Positions 1-7,699 are shown, counted from the first letter of the stretch. The stretch is DNA of 20,360 nt from Clostridiales bacterium (GCA_024684665.1 JAIKWN010000021.1:1-20360), one strand, 5' to 3'. A program made the numbers and translations. Notes: generated by a model not told the origin, from the letters alone.

Positions 1-621
1 CCGCTGCGCGTAATCGTAGAGCATGCGGGCGGGGCTGTCCGTCACCCCCAGGGCCTTTTCCATGTCGCAGACTGCGGAGAGCATATGGCTCTTGTTGATC
101 ATGGAGCGCCCGCCGACGCCCACGAAGAGATTCTTGGAATAATTGGCCATCCCCACGACCTCGTGGGGAACGACCTGGCCCACAGAGAGGATGAGGTCGT
201 ATCCGCCGTCCACAAGCAGGTGGTTCACCTCCACCTCTATGGCTTCCCGGTAGAGCCCTCCGCTGATTTCGGAAACGGCCTCAGCCGGCACCTCGCCCAG
301 CTTTACCGTGTCTGTCTGCCAGTGATGCGTCAGGATGGCTTCATCCGGAACCACGCCGGCAAAGAAGGCGTTTTTTTCGAAATCGTTCATCGGCATGTGC
401 GTGCCCACCGCAGGCATGACGTCGACCCGGCAGCCGATCGCCGTCAGTCGGCGGTACAGCATGCGCGTGATCTCTCCGGCGTAGGCATAGCAGCGGGTAT
501 AGTCCGGCGGCAGCACAAGAACCTTCCGCAGAGAGGAATACTGGCTGAGCAGGCTCTCAACCGCGGAATCGATCTCTGCGTCAGAAAGGCCCTGCTCCCG
601 GGTCAGAAAGATTTCTTTCAT
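1..621 (-). CDS. LarA-like nickel-pincer racemase/epimerase homologue (partial, 3' end outside window)
   Basis: This open frame runs off the left edge, so only the first 207 residues are visible (LarA proteins are about 420 long). It matches the lactate racemase/DUF2088 fold. Residues D40 and R43 sit in PDYTR, as in the LarA D-x-x-R motif. H75 lies in GTHMPM, H153 in VVPHEVV, K163 ten residues later, and H179 twenty-six residues after H153. The H153/K163/H179 spacing equals that of LarA His174/Lys184/His200, which bind the nickel-pincer nucleotide and do catalysis. Known LarA homologues interconvert stereoisomers of 2-hydroxyacids; the substrate here is unknown. The ATG is 4 bases after the stop of the dehydrogenase gene, and an AACGAGG ribosome site lies in the end of that gene, so the two are co-transcribed. 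The family call is firm; calling it lactate racemase would be over-reach. The nickel-pincer synthesis genes larB, larC and larE are not in the window. Confidence 0.82.
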   Translation of the reverse strand, partial: MKEIFLTREQGLSDAEIDSAVESLLSQYSSLRKVLVLPPDYTRCYAYAGEITRMLYRRLTAIGCRVDVMPAVGTHMPMNDFEKNAFFAGVVPDEAILTHHWQTDTVKLGEVPAEAVSEISGGLYREAIEVEVNHLLVDGGYDLILSVGQVVPHEVVGMANYSKNLFVGVGGRSMINKSHMLSAVCDMEKALGVTDSPARMLYDYAQR

Positions 622-625
622 AGTT

Positions 626-1654
626 TTATGCCTCGTTGCAAACCCTGACGACGACCTTCATGTAGTTGCCCGGATTCTTCTCGATATCAATGATGGTATC
701 CGCAGCTTCGTCCATGGTAACGGTCTTCGTGAGGATCTTGTTCATATCCACCCGACGGCTGGCGATGAGCTCGAGGGCTTCCTGGAATTCGCCGGCGCTG
801 GTACGGGCTCCGCGGATATCGACTTCTTTCTTCGTGATCATATCGGTAGGCAAGCTGGTTTCCTTCTTCGGCCAACCAGTCAGCGTAATGCGGCCAGCGT
901 TGCTGACGAGATCAAGCGTTCCGCGGATGCAAGGATTTGCGCCAGTGCATTCCATAACCTGCTGCGCCATCATGCCGCCTGTAATCTCCGCAACCTTCGC
1001 CACGGGATCTTCTTTGCCGGAATTGATGACGTATTCGATGCCAACACTCTTCGCAAAGTCCAGCCGCTCCTGCACGAGGTCAATTACGATGGCATGCGCG
1101 CCGTACGCCTGCGCGACCATACCGGCCACCAGTCCGATGGGGCCAGCACCGTAAATTGCGCAGAACTCGCCTGCTTTGAGGCCGCCGCGGTGAATGCCGT
1201 GCAAGCTGATGGTCAGCGGTTCAGCCATAGCCGCCTGCTCCCACGTCATCCCCTCGGGGATCTTGATCAGCATGTCTGCAGGATGGCAATAATACTCTGC
1301 CATGCCACCGTCCACATGCACACCCAGGACCTTGAGGTCGGTGCAGCAGTTGGTCCTGCCGATGGAGCAGGGATAGCAATGCCCACAGTACAGATATGGA
1401 TCTACCACGACCCGGTCTCCAACCTTGATGCCGTTTTTGTTGTTTTCCGGGATACTTTCCACGATGCCTGCAAGCTCGTGGCCGATGACTCGAGGATAGC
1501 TTACCAAGCCGTTGGTACCGCGGAAAGCGCCGATGTCGCTACCGCAAATGCCGGCGGTTACGATACGGATGAGGGCCTCGCCAGGCTTCGGTTCGGGCTT
1601 TTTCATCTCTACACAGGCGACGTCCCAGGGCTTCTCAAGTTTGATTGCTTTCAT
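626..1654 (-). CDS. Zinc-dependent MDR dehydrogenase (sugar-acid/polyol type, LgoD-like)
   Basis: A 342-residue medium-chain NAD(P)-dependent alcohol dehydrogenase. The catalytic zinc ligands are C37 and the H59-E60 pair in GHE. The structural zinc cysteines are C90, C93, C96 and C104. The Rossmann motif GAGPIGL is at 169-175. The stretch SYPRVIGHE and the segment around GRTNCC and GVHVDGG resemble L-galactonate 5-dehydrogenase (LgoD/YjjN) and threonine/sorbitol dehydrogenases, so the substrate is likely a polyol, sugar acid or hydroxy acid. The start has an AAGGAGG site 7-8 bases upstream. It is the first gene of a leftward operon with the LarA-like gene. I infer that the racemase presents the correct stereoisomer of a hydroxy acid for oxidation, or works on the product. 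The family is certain; the exact substrate is not. Confidence 0.9.
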   Translation of the reverse strand: MKAIKLEKPWDVACVEMKKPEPKPGEALIRIVTAGICGSDIGAFRGTNGLVSYPRVIGHELAGIVESIPENNKNGIKVGDRVVVDPYLYCGHCYPCSIGRTNCCTDLKVLGVHVDGGMAEYYCHPADMLIKIPEGMTWEQAAMAEPLTISLHGIHRGGLKAGEFCAIYGAGPIGLVAGMVAQAYGAHAIVIDLVQERLDFAKSVGIEYVINSGKEDPVAKVAEITGGMMAQQVMECTGANPCIRGTLDLVSNAGRITLTGWPKKETSLPTDMITKKEVDIRGARTSAGEFQEALELIASRRVDMNKILTKTVTMDEAADTIIDIEKNPGNYMKVVVRVCNEA

Positions 1655-1730
1655 GATGCTGCCTCCTTATCGGGTCGATGGCAATGGATGCTGTGAATAA
1701 AGGCGAAATCTACTGTCCTACCGCTTACAA

Positions 1731-1759
1731 ATTATAGTGGATGCGGTCAGTCGCGTCAA
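1731..1759 (-). promoter_or_regulatory. Sigma-A promoter of the dehydrogenase/LarA-like operon
   Basis: On the minus strand a TTGACG -35 (1759-1754) and a perfect TATAAT -10 (1736-1731) are separated by exactly 17 bases. Transcription would begin near 1724, leaving a leader of about 70 bases before the dehydrogenase start. No clear operator palindrome is visible. Confidence 0.85.
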
Positions 1760-1853
1760 GCGCGAACTGTACGGAAAGACAAGCAAAACTGATTGTCGGA
1801 GGACACCGTCCTCACCGAAAGGCAGCTCCTCTGAGCAAACGAAAGAGTGCATT

Positions 1854-2627
1854 TTACCTTCGCTCAATATCTTCTCGCAGTCGGTACAGCGTCGCCCCAC
1901 GTTTCTTGTGGCAGAAAGCGTCCGCAAACCATCCGATATCGCGCTCTGCATCATACTGGACGTAAGCGTAACGAACACCGTTTTGTGTAAGGCCCTTCAT
2001 GTTAGAGTCCGTCCAGTGCACCTCGTCCGTCTCTGGATCGTAATCTGCGATGAACACCAGGCTGTGGGCGCCTGTGCCATAATAGTATTTTGCCGACATT
2101 TGGAAGAAGTCTCCCTGCCTGACCTGCCGGAGAAGCGCAAGAGCAGCCTCCCGATTCTCTTCCTGGCTTTTGTTTTCGTCATAGCGGAATTCCGCTGCGA
2201 TTTCAAACGGATTTCCCTCAGACGCAGGCACCTCTTTCCAGGCAACGCCATAAGCATAGGGCGCGCAATCCTCCTTTTTCCGGTTGTCCGGGATGACAAG
2301 CGGAACGTCCGGATACGCTGCAATTCGGTAAGCCTTACAGTTCTCACGAAAGAGGTGGACCGTAAAGTTCTTGCAGATGTAAATATCGCCACTGTACTGC
2401 GCCTGCTGTGGTTTCCCATGCGCCTCCGAAAATCGCTTTTTTGCCGTTGCGATCATCCCTTCGATGAACTCCTGCCTGCCAGCACCGTTTCCCCCGTTCG
2501 CGGAATCCGCGGGGGAAAGCACCACTCCCGCCCCGGCCATCTCCGCGGGCGACAGCGATTCCGGAACACCGGTAAAGGGAAAAAGAAGCATGGGTATCAG
2601 AAGCAACAGCAGAATACAGAAGCTCAT
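1854..2627 (-). CDS. Secreted protein of unknown function, possible papain/NlpC-like cysteine peptidase fold
   Basis: The likely product is 257 residues. I chose the ATG at 2627 because GGAGG lies 7 bases upstream and it begins directly with a signal peptide (SFCILLLLLIPMLLF); an upstream in-frame ATG at 2687 has no such site and would lie in the promoter region. The mature part contains a cysteine followed by an aromatic (C85 in YICKNF; a second candidate is C121 in DCAPYAY). Later come an alpha helix ending QGDFFQM and then H188 in GAHSLVFIADYD, followed by WTDSNM (D207, N209). A Cys...His...Asp/Asn order with GDFFQM before the histidine is reminiscent of NlpC/P60 or CHAP-like folds, but I cannot prove catalysis. 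The gene diverges from a TetR regulator whose promoter overlaps its own, which suggests that the regulator controls it. Confidence 0.6.
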   Translation of the reverse strand: MSFCILLLLLIPMLLFPFTGVPESLSPAEMAGAGVVLSPADSANGGNGAGRQEFIEGMIATAKKRFSEAHGKPQQAQYSGDIYICKNFTVHLFRENCKAYRIAAYPDVPLVIPDNRKKEDCAPYAYGVAWKEVPASEGNPFEIAAEFRYDENKSQEENREAALALLRQVRQGDFFQMSAKYYYGTGAHSLVFIADYDPETDEVHWTDSNMKGLTQNGVRYAYVQYDAERDIGWFADAFCHKKRGATLYRLREDIERR

Positions 2628-2673
2628 TGTAATTCCTCCAAACAAATTTGAGAAATTTAGAAAAACAACAGAG

Positions 2674-2701
2674 ATAATATGTTCCACACAAATTGACTCA
2701 A
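2674..2701 (-). promoter_or_regulatory. Promoter of the secreted-protein gene (overlaps the tetR promoter)
   Basis: Minus-strand -35 TTGAGT (2701-2696), 16-base spacer, -10 TATTAT (2679-2674). Its -35 shares the 9-base palindrome TTGACTCAA (2693-2701) with the -35 of the divergent tetR promoter, so polymerase binding in one direction should exclude the other. Confidence 0.6.
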
Positions 2702-2721
2702 CCCTTGAAACGTGCTATGAT
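2693..2721 (+). promoter_or_regulatory. Promoter of the first TetR-family gene
   Basis: TTGACT (2693-2698), 17-base spacer, TATGAT (2716-2721). This leaves a leader of about 80 bases before the gene. The -35 lies inside TTGACTCAA, which also serves the divergent promoter and could be part of a repressor operator. Confidence 0.75.
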
Positions 2722-2810
2722 TTTAAATTGATATGCGCACAGGAGATGCTTTCATATAAAGGATTTCCTGTATTTACGCGAAAATAATTGATGAGAGGGA
2801 GAAAAACGTT

Positions 2811-3362
2811 ATGCCGCCAAAACAGAGAATCAATCGGGATATGATCCTAAAAGGCGCTTTTTCCGTCTTCTGCCGGGAAGGCATGCAGAATATCAATGCC
2901 CGTTCCGTTGCCCGGGAACTCTCCTGTTCCACCCAGCCGATCTTCAGCTATTACTCCGGAATGTCGGAATTGAAACATGAACTGGAGGATCAAGCCTATA
3001 TCCGTTTCCAAGAAATGGTTGGTCCAGCGATGCAGGCAGAAGACCCTCTGAAGGATGCCTGCACCCGCTATCTGCGCTTTGCCGCAGAGGAACCTATGCT
3101 GTTCCAGCATATGTTTATCCAGACAACTAGGGCTGCGGAAAGCATGTCGAGTCGCAGCCGCATTCCCGGTAATCTGGACAATCTGGTTGCCGAGAAATAC
3201 GGTATTTCCAAAGAGGCCTCTCTCAACCTGTGCCTGACGCTTGCCGCTTACACGCACGGCATGGCGGCAGTTCTGGCCACCGGTGTCTTTCCTATGGACT
3301 GTAACTACGCAATCGGGAAGATGGAAGGCGTGCTTGCCCGGGAGCGAGCAGCGCTCAGTTGA
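2811..3362 (+). CDS. TetR/AcrR-family transcriptional regulator
   Basis: A 183-residue protein with an N-terminal TetR-type helix-turn-helix (about residues 8-55: NRDMILKGAFSVF, then INARSVARELSCSTQPIFSYYSGMSEL) and an all-helical C-terminal domain expected to bind a small ligand and dimerise. The C-terminal region has no assignment that I recognise. The ATG is preceded by GAGAGGGAG about 9 bases upstream. The gene diverges from the secreted cysteine-peptidase-like gene with overlapping promoters, the classic arrangement for autoregulation plus control of the neighbour. The gene ends at a strong bidirectional terminator. Confidence 0.88.
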   Translation: MPPKQRINRDMILKGAFSVFCREGMQNINARSVARELSCSTQPIFSYYSGMSELKHELEDQAYIRFQEMVGPAMQAEDPLKDACTRYLRFAAEEPMLFQHMFIQTTRAAESMSSRSRIPGNLDNLVAEKYGISKEASLNLCLTLAAYTHGMAAVLATGVFPMDCNYAIGKMEGVLARERAALS

Positions 3363-3395
3363 TAAGGCACTTCGAAAAATAGTTTAACGGGGTTC

Positions 3396-3430
3396 AAAGA
3401 GAACAAAGACTTGCGTCTTTGTTCTCTTTT
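3396..3430. terminator. Bidirectional intrinsic terminator between tetR and tyrS
   Basis: A perfect 15-base-pair stem (3396-3410 with 3415-3429) with a TTGC loop, A-rich on one side and T-rich on the other. It sits 33 bases after the tetR stop and 4 bases after the tyrS stop, so it can end both convergent transcripts. Confidence 0.9.
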
Positions 3431-3434
3431 ATTC

Positions 3435-4658
3435 TCATCCGATGACAGCCCTGTGAAAGACCTTTTTGCCTTTGCGGATTTTTACGCCAATGAGCAGCCG
3501 CTCCTTCGGAACCGTTGCGTCGATAGCTGCGACCCTTTCTCCGTCAAGTGTGACGCCCCCCTGCTCGATAAGCCGCCGGATCTCACCCTTGCTCTTGCCA
3601 AGGCCACAGAGCAACATGAGATCCACGATACCCATGCCCGCCTCCGTGACGTCCCCTTCGTTAAGATTCGTTGTGGGCATATTGCTGTCGTCGCCCTCGC
3701 CGGAAAAGAGAGCACGGCTGGCTTCTTTTGCTTTTTCCGCCTTTTCTTCCCCATGCACGAGGGAGGTCAGCTCAAAGGCCAGGATCTCTTTCTTCTCGTT
3801 AATGCGGCTCCCGTCCCAGCCATCCATCTCCCGAATCGTTTCCATTGGCAGGAAAGTCAGCATGCGGATGCACTTCATCACGTCCGCGTCATCCACGTTG
3901 CGCCAGTACTGATAAAATTCGAAGGGACTGGTCTTTTCCGGATCCAGCCAAACCGCGCCCTTCGCGGTCTTGCCCATCTTCTTGCCCTCGCTGTTCATAA
4001 GGAGGGTAATCGTCATAGCATAAGCGTCATCCCCCAGTTTCCTGCGGATGAGTTCGGTGCCCGCCAGCATATTGCTCCACTGATCGTCGCCGCCAAACTG
4101 CATGTTGCAGCCCAGCGTTTCATGCAGATGCAGAAAGTCATAAGCCTGCATGATCATATAGTTGAACTCGAGGAAGGAAAGGCCACGCTCCATGCGCTGT
4201 TTATAGCATTCCGCCCTCAGCATGTTGTTGACGGAGAAATGCGCACCCACCTCCCGCAGTAGCTCCACGTATTTTAGGTTCATGAGCCAATCCGCGTTAT
4301 TCACGATCACAGCCCGATCTTCTCCGAACTCGATGAACCGTTCCATCTGCTTCTTAAAGCAGGCACAGTTGTGCTCAATCGTCTCGGGTGTTATCATGGG
4401 CCGCATATCGGTTCGCCCGCTGGGGTCACCGACCATGCCAGTGCCTCCACCAAGCAGAACGATGGGTTTATTGCCCGCCATCTGCAGCCGTTTCATTAGG
4501 CACAACGCCATAAAATGCCCCACGTGCAGGGAATCTGCGGTAGGGTCAAAGCCGATGTAAAAGCGGGCACCGCCCCCGTTGATGAGCTCCCGGATTTCCT
4601 TCTCATCGGTCACCTGCGCGATCAATCCGCGCTCCTGCAGTTCCTCGTAAATCTGCAT
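3435..4658 (-). CDS. tyrS: Tyrosine--tRNA ligase
   Basis: A 407-residue class I aminoacyl-tRNA synthetase that attaches tyrosine to tRNA-Tyr in the cytosol. The HIGH-type motif is HVGH at residues 45-48, preceded by [11 protein letters not shown]. The glycine-rich [15 protein letters not shown] segment is typical of TyrRS. The KMSKS-type loop reads KMGKT in [15 protein letters not shown]. Tyrosine/tRNA recognition sequences include [12 protein letters not shown] and [10 protein letters not shown]. The C-terminus is an S4-like RNA-binding domain (from about residue 340). Length is near normal. The start ATG has AAAGGAG upstream. An extended -10 promoter lies close to the start; no T-box leader was seen, although tyrS is often under T-box control in Bacillota. 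The gene is divergent from the phosphofructokinase. Confidence 0.97.
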   Translation of the reverse strand: MQIYEELQERGLIAQVTDEKEIRELINGGGARFYIGFDPTADSLHVGHFMALCLMKRLQMAGNKPIVLLGGGTGMVGDPSGRTDMRPMITPETIEHNCACFKKQMERFIEFGEDRAVIVNNADWLMNLKYVELLREVGAHFSVNNMLRAECYKQRMERGLSFLEFNYMIMQAYDFLHLHETLGCNMQFGGDDQWSNMLAGTELIRRKLGDDAYAMTITLLMNSEGKKMGKTAKGAVWLDPEKTSPFEFYQYWRNVDDADVMKCIRMLTFLPMETIREMDGWDGSRINEKKEILAFELTSLVHGEEKAEKAKEASRALFSGEGDDSNMPTTNLNEGDVTEAGMGIVDLMLLCGLGKSKGEIRRLIEQGGVTLDGERVAAIDATVPKERLLIGVKIRKGKKVFHRAVIG

Positions 4659-4697
4659 GATTTCCTTCTCCTTTCGGTTCTTCCGTTAACGCCGGGA

Positions 4698-4706
4698 AGT
4701 ATATCA
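4698..4706 (-). promoter_or_regulatory. Extended -10 promoter of tyrS
   Basis: On the minus strand TGATATACT: a TATACT -10 (4703-4698) with the TG extension (4706-4705). The matching -35 position is poor (TTTCCT at 17 bases). The resulting leader is only about 30 bases, too short for a T-box. Confidence 0.6.
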
Positions 4707-4759
4707 CACTTTTCCAGTAAAGGAAAGCCCGCGTCGTCTTTCGATCCTCCGTTTTTTCC

Positions 4760-4788
4760 TTGCAACGAGGTCCCGGAGATGGTAGAAT
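4760..4788 (+). promoter_or_regulatory. Promoter of the phosphofructokinase gene
   Basis: TTGCAA (4760-4765), 17-base spacer, TAGAAT (4783-4788). The transcript would start about 30 bases before the ATG. Confidence 0.7.
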
Positions 4789-4826
4789 AAGCATAGCAAA
4801 TAAGACCAACACACAGGAGGAAGCAT

Positions 4827-5900
4827 ATGAAAAGACGCATCGGCATCCTGACCAGCGGCGGCGACTGCCCCGGCCTCAACGCCTGTATACGCGGCGTCGC
4901 CCGCGCCAGCTATTCCCTCTTCGACGCCGAGATCGTCGGCATCCAGGACGGTTACTCCGGCCTTATTTACAACGACTACCGGGAGATGAAGCAATCCGAC
5001 TTCTCCGGCATTCTGACCTTGGGCGGCACTATCCTCGGCACCCGGCGCACGCCCTTCCAGAACATGCGGCAAATCGGCGACGACCATATCGACAAGGTCT
5101 TCGCCATGAAGGACAACTACAAGAAGATGCGGTTGGACTGTCTGGTCTGTCTGGGCGGAAACGGCACGCATAAGACCGCCAATATGCTCTCCGAAGAAGG
5201 TCTGAACGTCATCGGCCTGCCGAAGACTATCGACAACGATATCTGGGGCACGGACGTAACCTTCGGTTTCCATACCGCTGTTGACATCGCGACCGAAGTC
5301 ATCGACCGTATCCACACCACAGCTGCTTCTCACGGGCGCGTTATGGTGATCGAGATCATGGGCAACAAGGCTGGCTGGCTGACACTGTATTCCGGTATCG
5401 CCGGCGGTGCGGACGTCATTCTCCTGCCCGAGATCCCCTATGACACCGAAGCCGTCGCCGAAGCCGTACGCAAACGCGCGGAGGCGGGCAAGGATTTCTC
5501 CATCATCGCCATCGCCGAGGGCGCCATGACGACGAAGGAAGCCAAGATGAAAAAGAAAGAGCGCATGGCCTACCGCGAGGAAACCAACTTCCATGGCGCG
5601 GCAGCGCGGCTCGCGGAAGACCTTGAAAAGATGGTTGGCGTGGAAGCCCGCTCGGTTGTACCTGGCCATGTGCAGCGCGGCGGCACCCCCAGCGCCTACG
5701 ACCGTATGCTCTCCACCGTATTTGGTGTTCACGCGGCGCAGCTGATTGCCGAGGGCAACTACGGCCAAGCAGTTGGAATGCAGGGAAACCAGGTCGGGCA
5801 CACACCGCTCTCCGAAGTCGCCGGAAAGACCAAATTCGTTCCGGATGACGCCCAAGCCGTCCGCTCCGCACGGGCGATGGGGATTTCATTCGGCGAATAA
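4827..5900 (+). CDS. pfkA: 6-phosphofructokinase
   Basis: A 357-residue phosphofructokinase that phosphorylates fructose 6-phosphate at C1 in glycolysis. The phosphoryl-donor motif GGDCPGLN is at 11-18. GGNGTHK is at 110-116 and PKTIDND at 132-138, with catalytic D136. The glycine at 113 (GGNG rather than PPi-type GGDD) argues for ATP as donor, while K133 in PKTIDND is the residue found in PPi and mixed-substrate enzymes; the donor therefore cannot be fixed by eye. The usual metal-linked aspartate of GGDG is an asparagine (N112), which I believe is common in a clostridial subfamily. The PGHVQRGG motif near residue 277 binds substrate. An AGGAGG site lies 8 bases before the ATG, and the gene is monocistronic between its own promoter and terminator. 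Confidence 0.93.
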   Translation: MKRRIGILTSGGDCPGLNACIRGVARASYSLFDAEIVGIQDGYSGLIYNDYREMKQSDFSGILTLGGTILGTRRTPFQNMRQIGDDHIDKVFAMKDNYKKMRLDCLVCLGGNGTHKTANMLSEEGLNVIGLPKTIDNDIWGTDVTFGFHTAVDIATEVIDRIHTTAASHGRVMVIEIMGNKAGWLTLYSGIAGGADVILLPEIPYDTEAVAEAVRKRAEAGKDFSIIAIAEGAMTTKEAKMKKKERMAYREETNFHGAAARLAEDLEKMVGVEARSVVPGHVQRGGTPSAYDRMLSTVFGVHAAQLIAEGNYGQAVGMQGNQVGHTPLSEVAGKTKFVPDDAQAVRSARAMGISFGE

Positions 5901-5923
5901 ACCATAGTAGCAATAAAGTGCGG

Positions 5924-5965
5924 CGTCCGCCGGCCTGATGGTCGGCGGACGGTTTTGTTTTGTTG
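5924..5965 (+). terminator. Intrinsic terminator of the phosphofructokinase gene
   Basis: A 12-pair GC-rich stem with one G-T pair (5924-5935 with 5940-5951) and a TGAT loop, followed by a T-rich run (TTTTGTTTTGTT). It lies 24 bases after the stop and also faces the convergent phosphodiesterase gene. Confidence 0.88.
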
Positions 5966-5971
5966 TCATTC

Positions 5972-6964
5972 TTACAATCCGAGCGCTTCACGCTTCTTGT
6001 ACAGTCGATCCGGATAATTGGTCATGATGCAGTCCGCATGAAGCGAGAGCAGATAATCCATGTCCTCCTCTCGGTCCACCGTCCAGTACTGTACCGCGAT
6101 GTTGTGTGCATGGGCGTAATTGATGAACCGGGCTGTGCCGAGGTTGACTCCATAGCTCTCCAGCGGAATGCCGAAGGGGATCTGCAGGCAACGGAAGCGG
6201 GGATGATAATCCTTTCTGTCAAACAGGGATGCCAGATAAAACTCCAGCACTTCAGAAGGGTAGGAGCCGCGGACCAAATCTGGATAAACCTCATCCACAT
6301 GCCGAGAAACTTCGCCGTGGAAAGTTCCGAATGCGACTTTGGAAACAAGATTCCGCTCCGAGAGGATCCGGTACAGCAGGTCTACGGCATGTTTTCCGTC
6401 TTCACCGCCGTTTTTCATTTCTATGATATAAGAGAAATCCCCTGCAACTTCAAGGGCGTCCAACGCGTCTTCCAGCCGTACGATGCGCAGCTCGTCCGGC
6501 ACCGCGTCCCCATGAAGATTCGCGTACGGCATCTCTCCCGCGTCCGTTGTGAACTTCGCCGCCATATTGAGTCGGCGCAGCTCCCCATAGGTCATTTCCC
6601 GGGCTGTGACGTGCTTTCTCCCGAAAACCAGCTCCGAATCGGAGGTGCGGTCAAGCTCGTCGTCGTGCAGAAGCACCAGTACGTCATCCTTCGTAATGTG
6701 CAGATCGAATTCAAAGCCATCAACGACATATTCTTTCTGTCCGGCGCAGGTCATAAGGGCCAGCATTGTCTCTTCCGGGAGAATACCGGCGCCCGCGCGA
6801 TGCGCGGAGACCTGCGTCCGCCCCGTAATGCGCGGATTGGTCGTCTTATAGGATTTAACTGCCGAAGGATCCGAACGATGCCGGTAAGCCACAAAAAGCA
6901 AAACGACCAGCACCGTAAGGAACAAGATGGCAAAAAACAGAATCCGTCCAAGGATCGCAAACAT
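5972..6964 (-). CDS. Membrane-anchored glycerophosphodiester phosphodiesterase
   Basis: A 330-residue GDPD-family enzyme that hydrolyses glycerophosphodiesters to glycerol 3-phosphate and an alcohol. A single N-terminal membrane segment (residues about 4-26) should leave the catalytic domain outside the cell. Active-site residues are visible: H55-R56 at the start of the barrel, E64 in PEET, the metal ligands E85 and D87 in FEFDLH, and H100 in LLHDD. The ends carry TVDREEDMDYLL and IMTNYPDRL, typical of the last barrel strands. The frame extends upstream to 7141, but a promoter lies at 7014-7042 and its -10 covers the ATG pair at 7018/7015, so the start must be downstream; the ATG at 6964 follows AAAGGAA at a rather long spacing. 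Substrates could be lipid- or teichoic-acid-derived. Confidence 0.88.
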   Translation of the reverse strand: MFAILGRILFFAILFLTVLVVLLFVAYRHRSDPSAVKSYKTTNPRITGRTQVSAHRAGAGILPEETMLALMTCAGQKEYVVDGFEFDLHITKDDVLVLLHDDELDRTSDSELVFGRKHVTAREMTYGELRRLNMAAKFTTDAGEMPYANLHGDAVPDELRIVRLEDALDALEVAGDFSYIIEMKNGGEDGKHAVDLLYRILSERNLVSKVAFGTFHGEVSRHVDEVYPDLVRGSYPSEVLEFYLASLFDRKDYHPRFRCLQIPFGIPLESYGVNLGTARFINYAHAHNIAVQYWTVDREEDMDYLLSLHADCIMTNYPDRLYKKREALGL

Positions 6965-7013
6965 CTGATAAACCCGTTCCTTTCCCGCTCGCAGGGGCGG
7001 TTTCTTTTTCGTC

Positions 7014-7042
7014 ATCATAGCACGCGGGAAGAACGTATGCAA
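7014..7042 (-). promoter_or_regulatory. Promoter of the glycerophosphodiesterase gene
   Basis: Minus-strand TTGCAT (7042-7037), 17-base spacer, TATGAT (7019-7014). It decides the start of the downstream gene by excluding the upstream in-frame ATGs. Confidence 0.7.
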
Positions 7043-7075
7043 GAGACTCCCCTGTCCCATGTCCAAAATCCGCAC

Positions 7076-7104
7076 TTGCAACCTGTGTGGTTTTTGCTTA
7101 CAAT
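7076..7104 (+). promoter_or_regulatory. Promoter of the carbonic anhydrase gene
   Basis: TTGCAA (7076-7081), 17-base spacer, TACAAT (7099-7104). It lies back to back with the phosphodiesterase promoter, the two -35 elements being 33 bases apart. Confidence 0.75.
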
Positions 7105-7140
7105 ATAGAAAAGAAGAAACAAACGGAGGAGGAATGAACA

Positions 7141-7689
7141 ATGACCGCAGAAGAAAGCCTGAACCTGCTGAAAGAGGGAAACCGAAGATACCTCACCGCC
7201 TCCGCTATGTCAGGCGACATTTCCTCCACCCGACGCCAGCAGACCGCCGAACAGGGACAGCACCCACATGCCATAGTCATTGCCTGTTCGGATGCTCGGG
7301 TCATCCCGGAGGCTATTTTTTCCAGTTCTCTAGGGGATCTGTTTACCGTTCGTATCGCCGGAAATGTATTGGACGAGCATCAGCTGGGCAGCGTTGAATA
7401 CGCCGCCATGCATCTCGGCTGCCCTCTCGTTGTGGTTCTCGGCCATACGCGGTGCGGCGCTATCTCCGCTGCACTTGGAACGCATTTGGAAGGTTTCATT
7501 CGTTCGATTACAAACGAAATCCGAAAGGCTGCTGGCGCGGAACGGGATCCCGCTAAAATATGCCGACTCAATGTGCGCCGCGGTGTGCAGCTGCTGCGGG
7601 AAGCTTTCCGCGCACACCACGCTAGCGGCGCTCTTAAGGTTGTTGGCGCCATCTATGACACCGATTCCGGCGAGGTCCACTGGATGTAA
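7141..7689 (+). CDS. Beta-class carbonic anhydrase
   Basis: A 182-residue cytosolic enzyme interconverting CO2 and bicarbonate. The zinc site is complete: C49 in ACSDAR, H102 and C105 in GHTRC, and the D51/R53 dyad that gates the metal. RIAGN (71-75) and the SVEYA segment (84-88) are also typical. I chose the ATG at 7141 because GGAGGAGGA lies 8 bases upstream; a nearer ATG at 7134 is in another frame. Its size and motifs fit the small prokaryotic beta class. It has its own promoter and a terminator right behind it. Confidence 0.95.
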   Translation: MTAEESLNLLKEGNRRYLTASAMSGDISSTRRQQTAEQGQHPHAIVIACSDARVIPEAIFSSSLGDLFTVRIAGNVLDEHQLGSVEYAAMHLGCPLVVVLGHTRCGAISAALGTHLEGFIRSITNEIRKAAGAERDPAKICRLNVRRGVQLLREAFRAHHASGALKVVGAIYDTDSGEVHWM

Positions 7690-7699
7690 CATCCGCCCC

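Noticed and set aside
85..648. Rightward open frame of 187 codons over the LarA-like gene
   Set aside because: It is antisense to a clear LarA-family frame with conserved active-site spacing; no family match and no ribosome site.
1799..1813. Small hairpin GAGGAC-ACC-GTCCTC after the secreted-protein gene
   Set aside because: Only six pairs with no T-run on either side, so it is not called a terminator.
1737..2651. Rightward open frame of 304 codons
   Set aside because: Antisense to the secreted-protein gene; its own translation is low-complexity basic and hydrophobic mixture with no family signature.
4659..4826. T-box riboswitch upstream of tyrS
   Set aside because: No T-box consensus found and the leader is about 30 bases.
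4704..5855. Leftward open frame of 383 codons over the phosphofructokinase
   Set aside because: A shadow caused by the GC-rich third positions of the pfk gene; translation resembles no known family.
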